Source: a virus
Virus record (IMG/VR): IMGVR_UViG_3300036861_000878
Span: 1 to 20,099 of that record
Length of the DNA stretch: 20,099 nucleotides
Strand: one strand, 5' to 3'
Shown: piece after piece, positions 7,147 through 13,386 of the stretch
Numbering within the stretch: position 1 is the stretch's first letter
Layout: every line of letters starts with the position of its first letter
Program-made: the position numbers and the translations under genes
The notes under the pieces: model-generated
Seen by the model: the letters and a program-made list of their open reading frames with translations, nothing else
Told to the model about the DNA's origin: nothing
Database searches by the model: none

Positions 7147-7417
7147 TGATCGTCACCGTCTCCTTGTGGCGCGCCGAGCCGACCGTCCAGGGTGCCGACG
7201 GAGTCTGGCTTTGCCCAGATTCCGACGGGCCGCGCGGGAATGCGATTGGCTCAGGCGCGCCATCAAGCAGGAGTCCTCTTACCGCCTCTTCGCGCGCCGC
7301 TTGCCGCGATACCGAACGATCTCCATCACAGCCACCTTTCTGCACCGTTCCCTTGTGGGGGCGGGCCGGGATGTGAACACCGTGCATCTGGAGGGGATAG
7401 TAAGAACATAGTGACAA
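7139..7417 (-). CDS. Small uncertain ORF between the portal and virion-minor genes
   Basis: This frame ends in HKETVTINA with a TGA that overlaps the next gene start by eight bases, a junction typical of real genes here. The C-terminal 45 residues (GAPEPIAFPRGPSESGQSQT onward) look like genuine coding sequence. The N-terminal half does not: it runs into the AT-rich patch and has no good Shine-Dalgarno, so the true start may lie well downstream of 7417. Competing short frames on the same strand are MEIVRYRGKRRAKRR (start near 7325) and a 36-codon Arg-rich frame starting with MARLSQSHSR. I cannot decide which are translated. The gene may have been damaged by the nearby HNH insertion. Confidence 0.35.
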   Translation of the reverse strand: MSLCSYYPLQMHGVHIPARPHKGTVQKGGCDGDRSVSRQAAREEAVRGLLLDGAPEPIAFPRGPSESGQSQTPSAPWTVGSARHKETVTINA

Positions 7418-7463
7418 AAAATGGCAAGGGGAAAAATCAAATACATATGGTATAGATACGGGT
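7401..7463 (+). promoter_or_regulatory. AT-rich patch in front of the HNH gene, possible promoter
   Basis: This stretch is strikingly A/T-rich for the window (for example gacaaaaaatggcaagg and tcaaatacatatggtataga). It contains TATAGAT at 7451-7457, seven bases before the GTG chosen for the HNH gene, so any transcript from it would be nearly leaderless. No convincing -35 element is seen at the right spacing. The change in composition may mark the edge of inserted DNA as much as a promoter. Confidence 0.3.
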
Positions 7464-7883
7464 GTGGCGGGCTACGGGGCGCTCCATTCGCGGGTCCAGC
7501 GCCGGCGCGGGCAACCGAAACGGTGCGAAGAATGCGGGACGACTGACCCCAAAAAGTCCTACGATTGGGCGAACCTCACTGGGCGGTACGAAGACCCGAG
7601 CGACTATCGGCGGCTCTGCCGATCATGTCACGTCCGGCTTGATCTCAAGTCTCCTCCTCGGCGCGATGCGCCGAACGGCCCACGCACGGAACTATTCAAG
7701 GCCGTTCCGTTCTTGCGATCAGGTGTCGGCTCCGAAATTCAATGCGGGTGCGGCTGCGGACTCGTGATGTTGCAGTTTGATAAAAATGGGCGCGAGCGAA
7801 AATTTGCGAAGGGCCACTATCTTCGATGGATCGCTAACGCCGCTGCGCCTTCTCCAACTTCGCCTTCGCCTCCTGCTCCTTGA
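7464..7883 (+). CDS. HNH-type zinc-binding protein, putative free-standing homing endonuclease
   Basis: The 139-residue product starts at the GTG at 7464; an in-frame ATG is not available nearby. Residues 21-24 (CEEC) and 52-56 (CRSCH) form the paired zinc knuckles of small HNH nucleases, around DWANLTGRYEDPSDYRRL, the usual WAN...Y.D..DY..LC.SCH pattern. Residues 94-121 (CGCGCGLVMLQFDKNGRE, then FAKGHYLR) resemble the CGCG...F.xGHxxR module often attached to such nucleases. The last ~15 residues are Pro/Ser-rich and are read from the antisense of the portal 3' end, which the gene overlaps. It is the only plus-strand gene in the left block, suggesting a mobile insertion. Nuclease activity is inferred from the family. 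Confidence 0.6.
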   Translation: MAGYGALHSRVQRRRGQPKRCEECGTTDPKKSYDWANLTGRYEDPSDYRRLCRSCHVRLDLKSPPRRDAPNGPRTELFKAVPFLRSGVGSEIQCGCGCGLVMLQFDKNGRERKFAKGHYLRWIANAAAPSPTSPSPPAP

Positions 7884-9489
7884 TCTCCATCACGCGCTCG
7901 CCCTGCTTGGCCTGAGCCTCGGCAATCTTCCGGGCCTTGGCCTTGAGCCGCGTGTCCGTCATCGGGAGATCGAGGAACTCGAGGAAGTCCTCCGCGTCGA
8001 TCACCTTCATCTGTTTGGCGAGCGTGGCCTTCTGGAGGAGATGCTGCTGGTAGAGCGGGCTGGCTGAATGCGCCCAGACGCGCGCCACGAAGTCGCCCGG
8101 CATCTGTGAGAGAAGGAACTCCTCACCGTTCGGCTTGCGGAGCGTCGTGTCGTTCACGCGGCGATGCAGCCGCATCATCGAGGTCGCGATCGACTCGAGG
8201 GTATCCTCCACGAGCATCGCGCGGATCATCGTGGGCCCGGCGCCGAGCATGGCCTGCGCCATCGCCTGCTCGCCTGAGCGCACGCCCGCCTCGGTCTGGC
8301 CGACCATGCCCCTCGGGAGCGCGCCCTGCCTGGAGAAGAGCGAGTCGATGTGATCCACCATATAGAGCGGATCGGGCAGCGGCGGCGGGGCCAGCGATGT
8401 CACTTCTGAATTCGGCTGGCTCGAAACGATATTGCCGCCCTTCTTGCGGAACGCCTTGGCCTTCTCGCCGTCGAGCATCGAGAAGTTCTTGAAGAACATC
8501 GGCGGATCGAGTTGAAGCTCGTCGCGCTCGTTCACCTCGGCCAGCTTCATCTCGCGGGCGGCCTGCAAGCTGACGAGATACTCGAGCGGGCAGACGCCCC
8601 AGGCATACCCAGGCGTCGGGTTGAGCGTCAGATTATGGAAGGGATGCTCGCCAGGGTTCAGCGGGTTGAGCGGCTCCCAGATGATCTCCTCGGTGTGGGT
8701 GAAATTGGTCACGACGCGATAGTCCTTCGCGGCGTCGTCTTTCACCCAGAGTTCGGCCAGCCGGACGACCTTGTCGCCCACGCGCGGGCGGGCGTGCGCG
8801 ACGTTGCTCTCGCCCTGCACGTTGCCGATCATGCTGGGCGAGGAGGCCGCGACGAGGAGGCGCTGCATCGTGGGCGGCATCGTCTCCGACATGGACTCGT
8901 AACTAGGAGTGGCGTGCGCTTCGGCCAGGGCCATCAGCCGCTCGCGCCGATCGTCCGGCAGTGGATCGATGAGCCGACGGAAGCGGGCGAGGTCGAGGAC
9001 GTACCAGTGGCAGATCGCCTCCTGGGTGTCCCAGTCGAGTTCCTCGTGGAGCAGGCCCACATCGGATGGAGCCGGCACCATGGTCAGCGCGGCCTCGTTC
9101 TGTGAGACCAGGACTTTGAAGACGACCGTGTCCCAGACGTGCGACCAGGTGACGCCCATGCCGAAGATCAACCCGGCGTCGGAGTCGTGCCAGAGCCGAT
9201 GAAGCTCCTCGCGTGCCACCGCGGCTTCGTCCATCCATTGATCGCCGTAATGCGGCGGCAGCGCGATCCCGAACCGGACGGACTCCGGCGCGTAGAGATA
9301 GGCCGAGGAGTATCCGACGAATTCGTTGAGCTTGTTGTAGAGCGCCCGGTCTCCGCGCTCGCTGCCGGTGAGATACCAGGTCTTCATCCGCTGGTTGCGC
9401 GACCCTCGGTCAGCCCGCGAGATGTCGCACTGCCGGATGAGGTTTCGATAGAGCCGGTCGCGGGCGTCTCGCTCAGTGGGGAGGATCAC
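7834..9489 (-). CDS. Portal protein
   Basis: The 551-residue product has the size and layout of a phage portal, the dodecameric ring at one head vertex through which DNA is packaged. Visible features are an N-terminal helical region (RDRLYRNLIRQCDISRADRG), a clip/stem-like middle with WSHVWDTVVFKVLVSQNEAA and HPFHNLTLNPTPGYAWGVCP, a segment LVSLQAAREMKLAEVNERDE, the phage-portal-like LFSRQGALPRGMVGQTEAGV, and a long charged C-terminal helix (LKAKARKIAEAQAKQGERVM). It begins eight bases after the zinc-ribbon gene and its 3' end is overlapped by the convergent HNH gene. The terminase is not adjacent, which is unusual. No split or frameshift is seen. Confidence 0.75.
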   Translation of the reverse strand: MILPTERDARDRLYRNLIRQCDISRADRGSRNQRMKTWYLTGSERGDRALYNKLNEFVGYSSAYLYAPESVRFGIALPPHYGDQWMDEAAVAREELHRLWHDSDAGLIFGMGVTWSHVWDTVVFKVLVSQNEAALTMVPAPSDVGLLHEELDWDTQEAICHWYVLDLARFRRLIDPLPDDRRERLMALAEAHATPSYESMSETMPPTMQRLLVAASSPSMIGNVQGESNVAHARPRVGDKVVRLAELWVKDDAAKDYRVVTNFTHTEEIIWEPLNPLNPGEHPFHNLTLNPTPGYAWGVCPLEYLVSLQAAREMKLAEVNERDELQLDPPMFFKNFSMLDGEKAKAFRKKGGNIVSSQPNSEVTSLAPPPLPDPLYMVDHIDSLFSRQGALPRGMVGQTEAGVRSGEQAMAQAMLGAGPTMIRAMLVEDTLESIATSMMRLHRRVNDTTLRKPNGEEFLLSQMPGDFVARVWAHSASPLYQQHLLQKATLAKQMKVIDAEDFLEFLDLPMTDTRLKAKARKIAEAQAKQGERVMEIKEQEAKAKLEKAQRR

Positions 9490-9496
9490 GGCCTGG

Positions 9497-9976
9497 TCAG
9501 ACCTTCACGGGCTCGCCCGTGCCGTCCGCGCGTTTCCGAATGGCGAACTCCGTATCGACGCGCGTGCCGGCGCCAGGCCGCGGGGGGCGCTGGCGGATGA
9601 TGCCCTCGACCGGATGGGCCACGGACGAACTGATGACGGCCTTTCCCGCTGGAATCCCGACCGGGACCGCTCCGAGCCCGATACGCGCCAGGGTCTCACC
9701 GATGCGATGGATGGGGACGGCGATCGTGGGCGCCTTCCGCTCGGCGGCCTTGGCCTCATCGTGCTGGGCATAGGCGGCCGTCACCGGGCCCTCGACGAAG
9801 GCATCCACCTTTTTCCCGGTGCCGCCGTTGACGTTGATGGCGTTGTAGAGCCGGCGGAGGCGCTTCGACCCGCAGACGGGGCACCGGATGGCCGCGATGG
9901 GCAACTCATACACGGAGGCGGCCCCGTCCTGCTGGCATTTCTTGCTCATGCAGGCGAAATCGGCCCGTGGTCCCAC
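9497..9976 (-). CDS. Zinc-ribbon protein of unknown function upstream of the portal
   Basis: The visible zinc site consists of FACMSKKC followed by CPVCGSKRLRRLYNAINVN, the pattern of short FmdB-like zinc ribbons found in phage packaging regions. The GTG at 9976 was chosen because it keeps the first Cys of the four-Cys site; the ATG at 9949 would lose it, and a further GTG lies at 9985. None has a strong Shine-Dalgarno. After the ribbon, the protein has a helical segment (AYAQHDEAKAAERKAPTIAV) and a hydrophobic/Gly region (LARIGLGAVPVGIPAGKAVI), then a basic C-terminus. It is the first gene of the leftward operon, about 125 bases from the divergent rightward one. Function is unknown; DNA or protein binding is plausible. 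Confidence 0.55.
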   Translation of the reverse strand: MGPRADFACMSKKCQQDGAASVYELPIAAIRCPVCGSKRLRRLYNAINVNGGTGKKVDAFVEGPVTAAYAQHDEAKAAERKAPTIAVPIHRIGETLARIGLGAVPVGIPAGKAVISSSVAHPVEGIIRQRPPRPGAGTRVDTEFAIRKRADGTGEPVKV

Positions 9977-10020
9977 GGCCTGCACGCTACCACGGGCAGC
10001 GGGGCCCTGGCAAGGGGCCT

Positions 10021-10035
10021 GTTCAATAAGTGAAC
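10021..10035. promoter_or_regulatory. Inverted repeat in the divergent intergenic region, possible operator
   Basis: GTTCAATAAGTGAAC is a perfect 5-base inverted repeat (GTTCA/TGAAC) with a 5-base spacer. It lies between the leftward zinc-ribbon/portal operon and the rightward small-gene operon, where a shared regulator would act. It is the only compact dyad I see in this gap. A TTGACA occurs at 10065-10070 but no matching -10 follows. The only nearby DNA-binding candidate is the helix-turn-helix gene at 19184; any link is speculation. Confidence 0.3.
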
Positions 10036-10100
10036 ACGCTGGCCGGGGGCCCTGTTTTTTCTTCTTGACAGAGATAGTGGTGGTGGTGGAGGATGGTGGC

Positions 10101-10322
10101 ATGGATGAGATCACACAAAGCCACCGCTGGCAGGCTCCGCGCGGCACCCGCCGCTTCGGTGGTCGGCACTACATCCTAGCCGGCCGTGGCACGCGCGAGG
10201 AGATGGCCACAGAGGCCAAGGCCCTGCGCGCGTCGTGGCAATATGTGCGGGTACGGTGCTACCGTGGGCCGGCCTCGCTCGACGATTTCGCTTGTTACGT
10301 TTTCGGCCTAATCAGCGCGTGA
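10101..10322 (+). CDS. Small basic protein of unknown function, first gene of the rightward operon
   Basis: The ATG at 10101 is preceded by a purine-rich ggtggaggatgg Shine-Dalgarno region; a longer reading upstream (from 9888) crosses the antisense zinc-ribbon gene and is rejected. The 73-residue product is basic and compact (SHRWQAPRGTRRFGGRHYIL, TREEMATEAKALRASWQYVR), with alternating strands and helices and a final hydrophobic DDFACYVFGLISA. There is no signal peptide. The repeated RHYI.AGRGT...A...AKALR pattern suggests a small alpha/beta fold, but I recognise no family. Its place behind the divergent gap makes it the promoter-proximal gene of the operon. Confidence 0.5.
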   Translation: MDEITQSHRWQAPRGTRRFGGRHYILAGRGTREEMATEAKALRASWQYVRVRCYRGPASLDDFACYVFGLISA

Positions 10323-10334
10323 GGAGGAACCTTT

Positions 10335-10544
10335 ATGGCATGGAAGGTCAAGATTATCACCTGTGGATGCGGACGTGAGCTAGCCTGCTCCGGCTTCACC
10401 AACACCTGCGACTGCGGCGCCGACTACAACTGGGCCGGCCAGCGGCTCGCGGCGCGCTCTCAGTGGGGCGAGGATACCGGAGAGACGGCCGGCGACATTC
10501 TCATGGCCGAGGCGGCCGGCTTCCCTGACGTGGAGGACTACTGA
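10335..10544 (+). CDS. Cys-rich zinc-knuckle protein
   Basis: The 69-residue product has a strong Shine-Dalgarno (gaggagg) before its ATG. Four cysteines sit in CGCGRELACSGFTNTCDCGA, two CxC pairs about 15 residues apart that could bind one zinc ion, followed by DYNWAGQRLAARSQWGEDTG and an acidic tail. I recall the CxCG...GFTNTCDCGADYNWAGQ pattern as a recurrent small protein of tailed phages, always without a known function. Its TGA overlaps the next ATG (TGATG). A DNA- or RNA-binding role is possible. Confidence 0.6.
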   Translation: MAWKVKIITCGCGRELACSGFTNTCDCGADYNWAGQRLAARSQWGEDTGETAGDILMAEAAGFPDVEDY

Positions 10545-10882
10545 TGCCACTCCGGCACGGAGTCCAATACTCGAGCACGACCCTCAAGCGGTGCCCGATG
10601 TCCGTTGACGAATGCGCGGCCAGGGTGATCGCCCTGATCTCCGAAAAGTATCCGCAGCCGTTTGACGCGACCGCCATGGTCGAGGAGCACTGCGGTCGGT
10701 TCAAGCGCGGCGCTCACGCCGGGAAGCTGCGCGGCTGGGCCGAGATCGAGGTCGTGACCGAAGGCGGCTGGAAGCGGAACGGTCCAGGCGAACGGAATGG
10801 TGGAGTGGTGCGACCTGGTACGGTGTTGGGCATTCGCATTGTTGACTTCAACGGCCATCCTTATCTGGAAGTGTCGCGATGA
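10544..10882 (+). CDS. Protein of unknown function
   Basis: The 112-residue product starts at an ATG overlapping the previous stop. It has a helix-turn-like N-terminal half (SVDECAARVIALISEKYPQP, FDATAMVEEHCGRFKRGAHA) and a basic, strand-rich C-terminal half (GIRIVDFNGHPYLEVSR). No signal, membrane segment or metal motif is seen. The N-terminal region might be a small winged-helix-like fold, but no family is recognised. The next gene begins at the ATGA overlap at its end. Confidence 0.5.
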   Translation: MPLRHGVQYSSTTLKRCPMSVDECAARVIALISEKYPQPFDATAMVEEHCGRFKRGAHAGKLRGWAEIEVVTEGGWKRNGPGERNGGVVRPGTVLGIRIVDFNGHPYLEVSR

Positions 10883-11160
10883 TCGAGACAGCGGGAGGCT
10901 TCCGCGTTGGTGATCGGATTCTGTTCGACCACTTCGGGCACAAGGGCCGCGAGGGTCGCATCGTGAAGATCACGAAGTCGGCGGTTCATATCGAGTGGAC
11001 CGCGCCGTCGTCTGGCGTGACCCGCGTGGTGCGCGTGAGCACGCTCTCCCGGCCGTACTCGGCGTGGCAGCAGCGGCCTGGGGAGATGTGGCGGGAGATC
11101 GACTGCAAGAACATCGTGTGGCTCTCGCGAGGGCCAGCGCCCGAGGAGGTGTCGCGATGA
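10879..11160 (+). CDS. Small beta-barrel-like protein of unknown function
   Basis: The 93-residue product overlaps its upstream neighbour by four bases (ATGA). The N-terminal part, GGFRVGDRILFDHFGHKGRE followed by GRIVKITKSAVHIEWTA, has the alternating strands and GDxxxF..G..GxV pattern of small SH3/KOW-like barrels, which often bind nucleic acid or protein. The C-terminal part is hydrophilic with several Trp. No catalytic motif is visible. The barrel is inferred from pattern only. Confidence 0.5.
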   Translation: MIETAGGFRVGDRILFDHFGHKGREGRIVKITKSAVHIEWTAPSSGVTRVVRVSTLSRPYSAWQQRPGEMWREIDCKNIVWLSRGPAPEEVSR

Positions 11161-11381
11161 AACGGGCGAGTTACCGAGACGGCGTGGCTTGGATCGCGCA
11201 CAACGACGAGCCGCTCTCCGTGGATCGAGAGGAGATCGAGGGGTTCATTTCCACCCTGCTGCTGGCCGACCTATTCCATGTCGAGGCGTCGCGCGTCGCT
11301 GACGACGTGCTGCGACTCAAGGAGAAGGAGGTGTGCGATGAAGCATTTGGACGCTCCAGAGACCGCGCTCGCTCTCGGTAA
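11157..11381 (+). CDS. Small helical phage protein of unknown function
   Basis: The start is the ATG of the ATGA overlap with the previous gene. The 74-residue product begins MKRASYRDGVAWIAHNDEP and has a conserved-looking centre, EIEGFISTLLLADLFHVEAS, that I have seen in small proteins of many tailed phages with no known function. The last ~15 residues lie within the overlap with the next gene and look less like coding sequence. No metal-binding or membrane features are present. Confidence 0.55.
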   Translation: MKRASYRDGVAWIAHNDEPLSVDREEIEGFISTLLLADLFHVEASRVADDVLRLKEKEVCDEAFGRSRDRARSR

Positions 11382-11559
11382 CCAACTCACCGAGATCGAG
11401 GCGCACATGCTCGAGAAGGACGTGGCCCGCGTCGGCCGGAAGTATGGCCAGGCGACCGCCCGCGTGCGCCGGCTCCGCGCCGGGCTCAAGAAGGCCGAGG
11501 CCGAGGTCCGCGAGTTGCGTCGGCAGATGCGTCTCCTCATCAGCGCCAGGAAGGTCTGA
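11338..11559 (+). CDS. Short coiled-coil protein of unknown function
   Basis: The 73-residue product (MKHLDAPETALALGNQLTEI start) is almost entirely helical and highly charged. Residues 35-68 (YGQATARVRRLRAGLKKAEA, then EVRELRRQMRLL) show heptad-like leucine spacing, so a coiled-coil dimer is likely. The start was chosen at the ATG at 11338, preceded by aaggaggtg; the longer frame from 11278 lacks a Shine-Dalgarno and overlaps the preceding gene further. The protein may be a small regulator or assembly factor, but nothing supports a particular role. Confidence 0.5.
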   Translation: MKHLDAPETALALGNQLTEIEAHMLEKDVARVGRKYGQATARVRRLRAGLKKAEAEVRELRRQMRLLISARKV

Positions 11560-11561
11560 CG

Positions 11562-11690
11562 ATGGGCGCCAAGGATCAGATGCAGTGCCCGAAATGCGGC
11601 GCGAAGTGGACGCGGCGGGTCAAGGTGCCGATCCGCTGCCCGCGCTGCACGAAGGTCTTACCAAAGGGAGGAGGAGACCATGGACGTTAA
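11562..11690 (+). CDS. Small zinc-ribbon protein
   Basis: This 42-residue ORF has two CPxC knuckles: CPKCGAKW and, 14 residues later, CPRCTKVLPKG. The spacing fits a single zinc-ribbon site. It starts two bases after the previous gene and its 3' end overlaps the following gene, whose Shine-Dalgarno (gggaggagga) lies inside it. The frame is clean from ATG to TAA. Such minimal ribbons are common in phages and may bind nucleic acid; no partner is evident. Confidence 0.55.
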   Translation: MGAKDQMQCPKCGAKWTRRVKVPIRCPRCTKVLPKGGGDHGR

Positions 11691-12042
11691 GGACTTCGTC
11701 GAGGGGCTCCGGCAGATCGCGGACTGGTATGAGGCGAACTCGGACGTGGTCATTCCGGAAGCTCGGCTGACGGTGTTCGGCGAAAAAGACAACAAGAAGA
11801 ACATCGCCACGCTGGCCTGGAGGCTGGGCCCACTCAAGAAGGAGATGAACGAGGAGATCCTGGCCCTCGAGCGGAGCTTCAACGGGGTCGCCCTGCGCTT
11901 CGTGTTCCTGCGCTCGGCAGTCTGCGAGCGCCGCGTCGTTCGCACCGAGGAGATCCCAGAGGCGGTCATCCCGGCCCATACCAGGGAAATCGTCGAGTGG
12001 GACTGCCATGCGCTCCTCGACCAGAGAGAAGACAATGGATAG
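11680..12042 (+). CDS. Conserved-looking phage protein of unknown function
   Basis: The 120-residue product has a strong Shine-Dalgarno and starts MDVKDFVEGLRQIADWYEAN. It is a soluble alpha/beta protein with an N-terminal helix, a VIPEARLTVFGEKDNKKNIA segment, and a central ALRFVFLRSAVCERRVV strand pair. The DWYE...P...F...K...A pattern is one I recall from uncharacterised small phage proteins. The last codons overlap the start of a small membrane protein. No motif allows a function to be named. Confidence 0.55.
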   Translation: MDVKDFVEGLRQIADWYEANSDVVIPEARLTVFGEKDNKKNIATLAWRLGPLKKEMNEEILALERSFNGVALRFVFLRSAVCERRVVRTEEIPEAVIPAHTREIVEWDCHALLDQREDNG

Positions 12043-12133
12043 GCTCCTGGCCTTCGTGCTCACATGGATCGCGATCTGGCTCGTCTGCCGCTGGATGGTC
12101 GGCGGGAGCGAGGCGCCGAAGAGGAGAGAGTAA
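12035..12133 (+). CDS. Single-pass small membrane peptide
   Basis: The 32-residue product begins MDRLLAFVLTWIAIWLVCRW and is one hydrophobic helix followed by a short basic tail (PKRRE). Its ATG overlaps the end of the previous gene and its TAA is immediately followed by the ATG of another membrane protein (TAAATG). Two membrane peptides in tandem could form a holin or holin-like pair, but no lysis enzyme is nearby, so this is speculative. Confidence 0.45.
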   Translation: MDRLLAFVLTWIAIWLVCRWMVGGSEAPKRRE

Positions 12134-12334
12134 ATGGACGTCGGCGAGTTTATCCGGCAGGGACGCACTCTAGGCGGGGCGGTTCTCTGGATTCCGTTCT
12201 TCTACGTCATGCTGCTGCTGGTGGCCCACGCATGGTGGGGCTGGGGCCAGGTGGTTACATGCATCGGCAGGACGCTAAGTAACGCGCTGCTGTGGTACTG
12301 GCTCCCGAAGCGGATGCGGATCTTTGAGCGATGA
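12134..12334 (+). CDS. Small membrane protein of unknown function
   Basis: The 66-residue product (MDVGEFIRQGRTLGGAVLWI start) contains a central hydrophobic segment, AVLWIPFFYVMLLLVAHAWW, as a membrane helix, and a second, weaker one around LSNALLWYWL before a basic end. It starts directly at the stop of the previous membrane peptide. Coupling suggests the two work together. A holin role is possible but unsupported by any adjacent lysin. Confidence 0.5.
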   Translation: MDVGEFIRQGRTLGGAVLWIPFFYVMLLLVAHAWWGWGQVVTCIGRTLSNALLWYWLPKRMRIFER

Positions 12335-12346
12335 GGTACGACGACT

Positions 12347-12583
12347 ATGGCCATCATCACGGGCAAGGACGGGCTTCCCTACTGCACCGACTGCCGCGGC
12401 GAGTACGACCTCTGCACGACGCACAAGCGGGCCGTGACTCGGGAGTTGAACTTTCTGCGCACCGCCCTGATCCTGGTCAGTGCGGAGGGGGACATCCGGC
12501 CGCTGCTCACGAGGAAGAAATGGAGCACCGACAAGGAGAGGAGGAAACGCGATGAAGACCAGCGCGCCCGATCCGGATCGTGA
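12347..12583 (+). CDS. Small Cys/His zinc-knuckle protein
   Basis: The 78-residue product starts at ATG 12347, behind a weak gaggt. Residues 13-26 (CTDCRGEYDLCTTH) give a Cys-x2-Cys...Cys-x2-His site fit for one zinc ion. A helix follows (KRAVTRELNFLRTALILVSA), then a highly charged tail. The alternative overlapping frame starting at 12331 lacks this pattern. The next gene starts 32 bases inside its 3' end. Function unknown. Confidence 0.5.
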   Translation: MAIITGKDGLPYCTDCRGEYDLCTTHKRAVTRELNFLRTALILVSAEGDIRPLLTRKKWSTDKERRKRDEDQRARSGS

Positions 12584-12983
12584 TTCGATGTTCACGGTGG
12601 TTTACGCCGTCGCGCTCTGTGTCCTGGCGTTCCTGTTTGCGCTGTGGCTCGTCACGCCAGCGCACGCGGTCGAGGCGTCCTTCTACATGACGGCCGAGCG
12701 GTTCACCATGTCCTCGACGCCGAACCCAGAGAAGCTGGCGTATACGGCCGGCGTGATGAACACGCTCCAGATCGCCGGCCGGCTGACGTGTCCTCGAGAC
12801 TTCCCACGAGGGGAAGTGATGGCTCGCGCTGAGGCGCTCATCTGGCGGGCCGAAGGTGAGCAGCCTGGCACCTCGAGGAGGATGTCCGCATCGGGCCCGA
12901 TCATCGGCGCGCTGGGCGAACTCGGCTGCCGGTGGACGCCGCCGCCCAGTGTGGAACCCGAGAGCCAGAAGGTGCCGCTGTGA
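12552..12983 (+). CDS. Exported small protein resembling Rap1a/Tai immunity-type domains
   Basis: The start chosen is ATG 12552, behind ggagaggagg; the longer frame from 12480 lacks this signal. The 143-residue product has a signal anchor or peptide (TVVYAVALCVLAFLFALWLV, then TPAHAV as a likely cleavage site). The mature domain reads FYMTAERF ... AYTAGVMNTLQ ... RLTCPRDFPRGEVM ... SASGPIIGALGELGCRW. The aGv...C.P...g.v...a ... A..l...L...C pattern, with Cys80 and Cys126, resembles the Rap1a/Tai family of periplasmic amidase-immunity proteins. In a phage it could act in the periplasm on cell-wall enzymes, but this is inference; family membership should be tested by profile search. Confidence 0.45.
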   Translation: MKTSAPDPDRDSMFTVVYAVALCVLAFLFALWLVTPAHAVEASFYMTAERFTMSSTPNPEKLAYTAGVMNTLQIAGRLTCPRDFPRGEVMARAEALIWRAEGEQPGTSRRMSASGPIIGALGELGCRWTPPPSVEPESQKVPL

Positions 12984-13168
12984 AGACACCGAAAGAGACC
13001 AGGCCGACGCTGGTCGAAGCCCGGCTTCTCCGGAGGAAACTGGAGATCGCGAGGGCCAAGGCGGAGAAGTGGGATGCGCTTGTAAGCTTGCTCGCTGATG
13101 AGATCCGATCCATCGCTGAGGATGCGGCGGAGGGCGCGGTGGACGACGTGAGGTTAATGGGGACATGA
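12980..13168 (+). CDS. Small helical protein of unknown function
   Basis: The GTG at 12980 overlaps the previous TGA (GTGA). The 62-residue product is a charged helical protein (TLVEARLLRRKLEIARAKAE, then KWDALVSLLADEIRSIAEDA) with heptad-like spacing, probably a short coiled coil. A longer reading from 12932 is not needed. No motif assigns a function. Confidence 0.45.
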   Translation: MKTPKETRPTLVEARLLRRKLEIARAKAEKWDALVSLLADEIRSIAEDAAEGAVDDVRLMGT

Positions 13169-13386
13169 CGACTCGGATTCGCACGATCTATGTGATGCGC
13201 GAGGCCGACAAGGACGGCAGCGCGGCTCCGGCGGCCCACGTCTTCATCGAGACGACGGCGGCCGGCGCGATCGTCTACGGTGTGCGCGCGAGCGCCCGAC
13301 GCCTTGGGCGTGCCAGGGAACTCGCCGAAGCCGAGTTCCAGAAACTCCGGACATTCGCGGAGAAGCAGAAGGAGGCGAAGGCGTGA
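13165..13386 (+). CDS. Small alpha/beta protein of unknown function
   Basis: The 73-residue product starts within the ATGA overlap of the previous gene. It has strand-like segments (TRIRTIYVMREADKDGSAAP, AHVFIETTAAGAIVYGV) and a charged C-terminal helix (LAEAEFQKLRTFAEKQKEAK). There are no cysteines or membrane segments. The next gene, the capsid-derived ORF, starts at the GTGA overlap with its stop. Function unknown. Confidence 0.45.
   Translation: MTTRIRTIYVMREADKDGSAAPAAHVFIETTAAGAIVYGVRASARRLGRARELAEAEFQKLRTFAEKQKEAKA

Noticed and set aside
10040-10060. GC-rich GGCC/GGCC pairing followed by six T as a terminator
   Set aside because: Only four base pairs with a three-base loop, and no plus-strand gene lies upstream for it to terminate.
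10065-10070. TTGACA as a -35 promoter element before 10101
   Set aside because: No acceptable -10 element lies 16-18 bases downstream; the expected place is occupied by the ggtggtgga ribosome-binding region.
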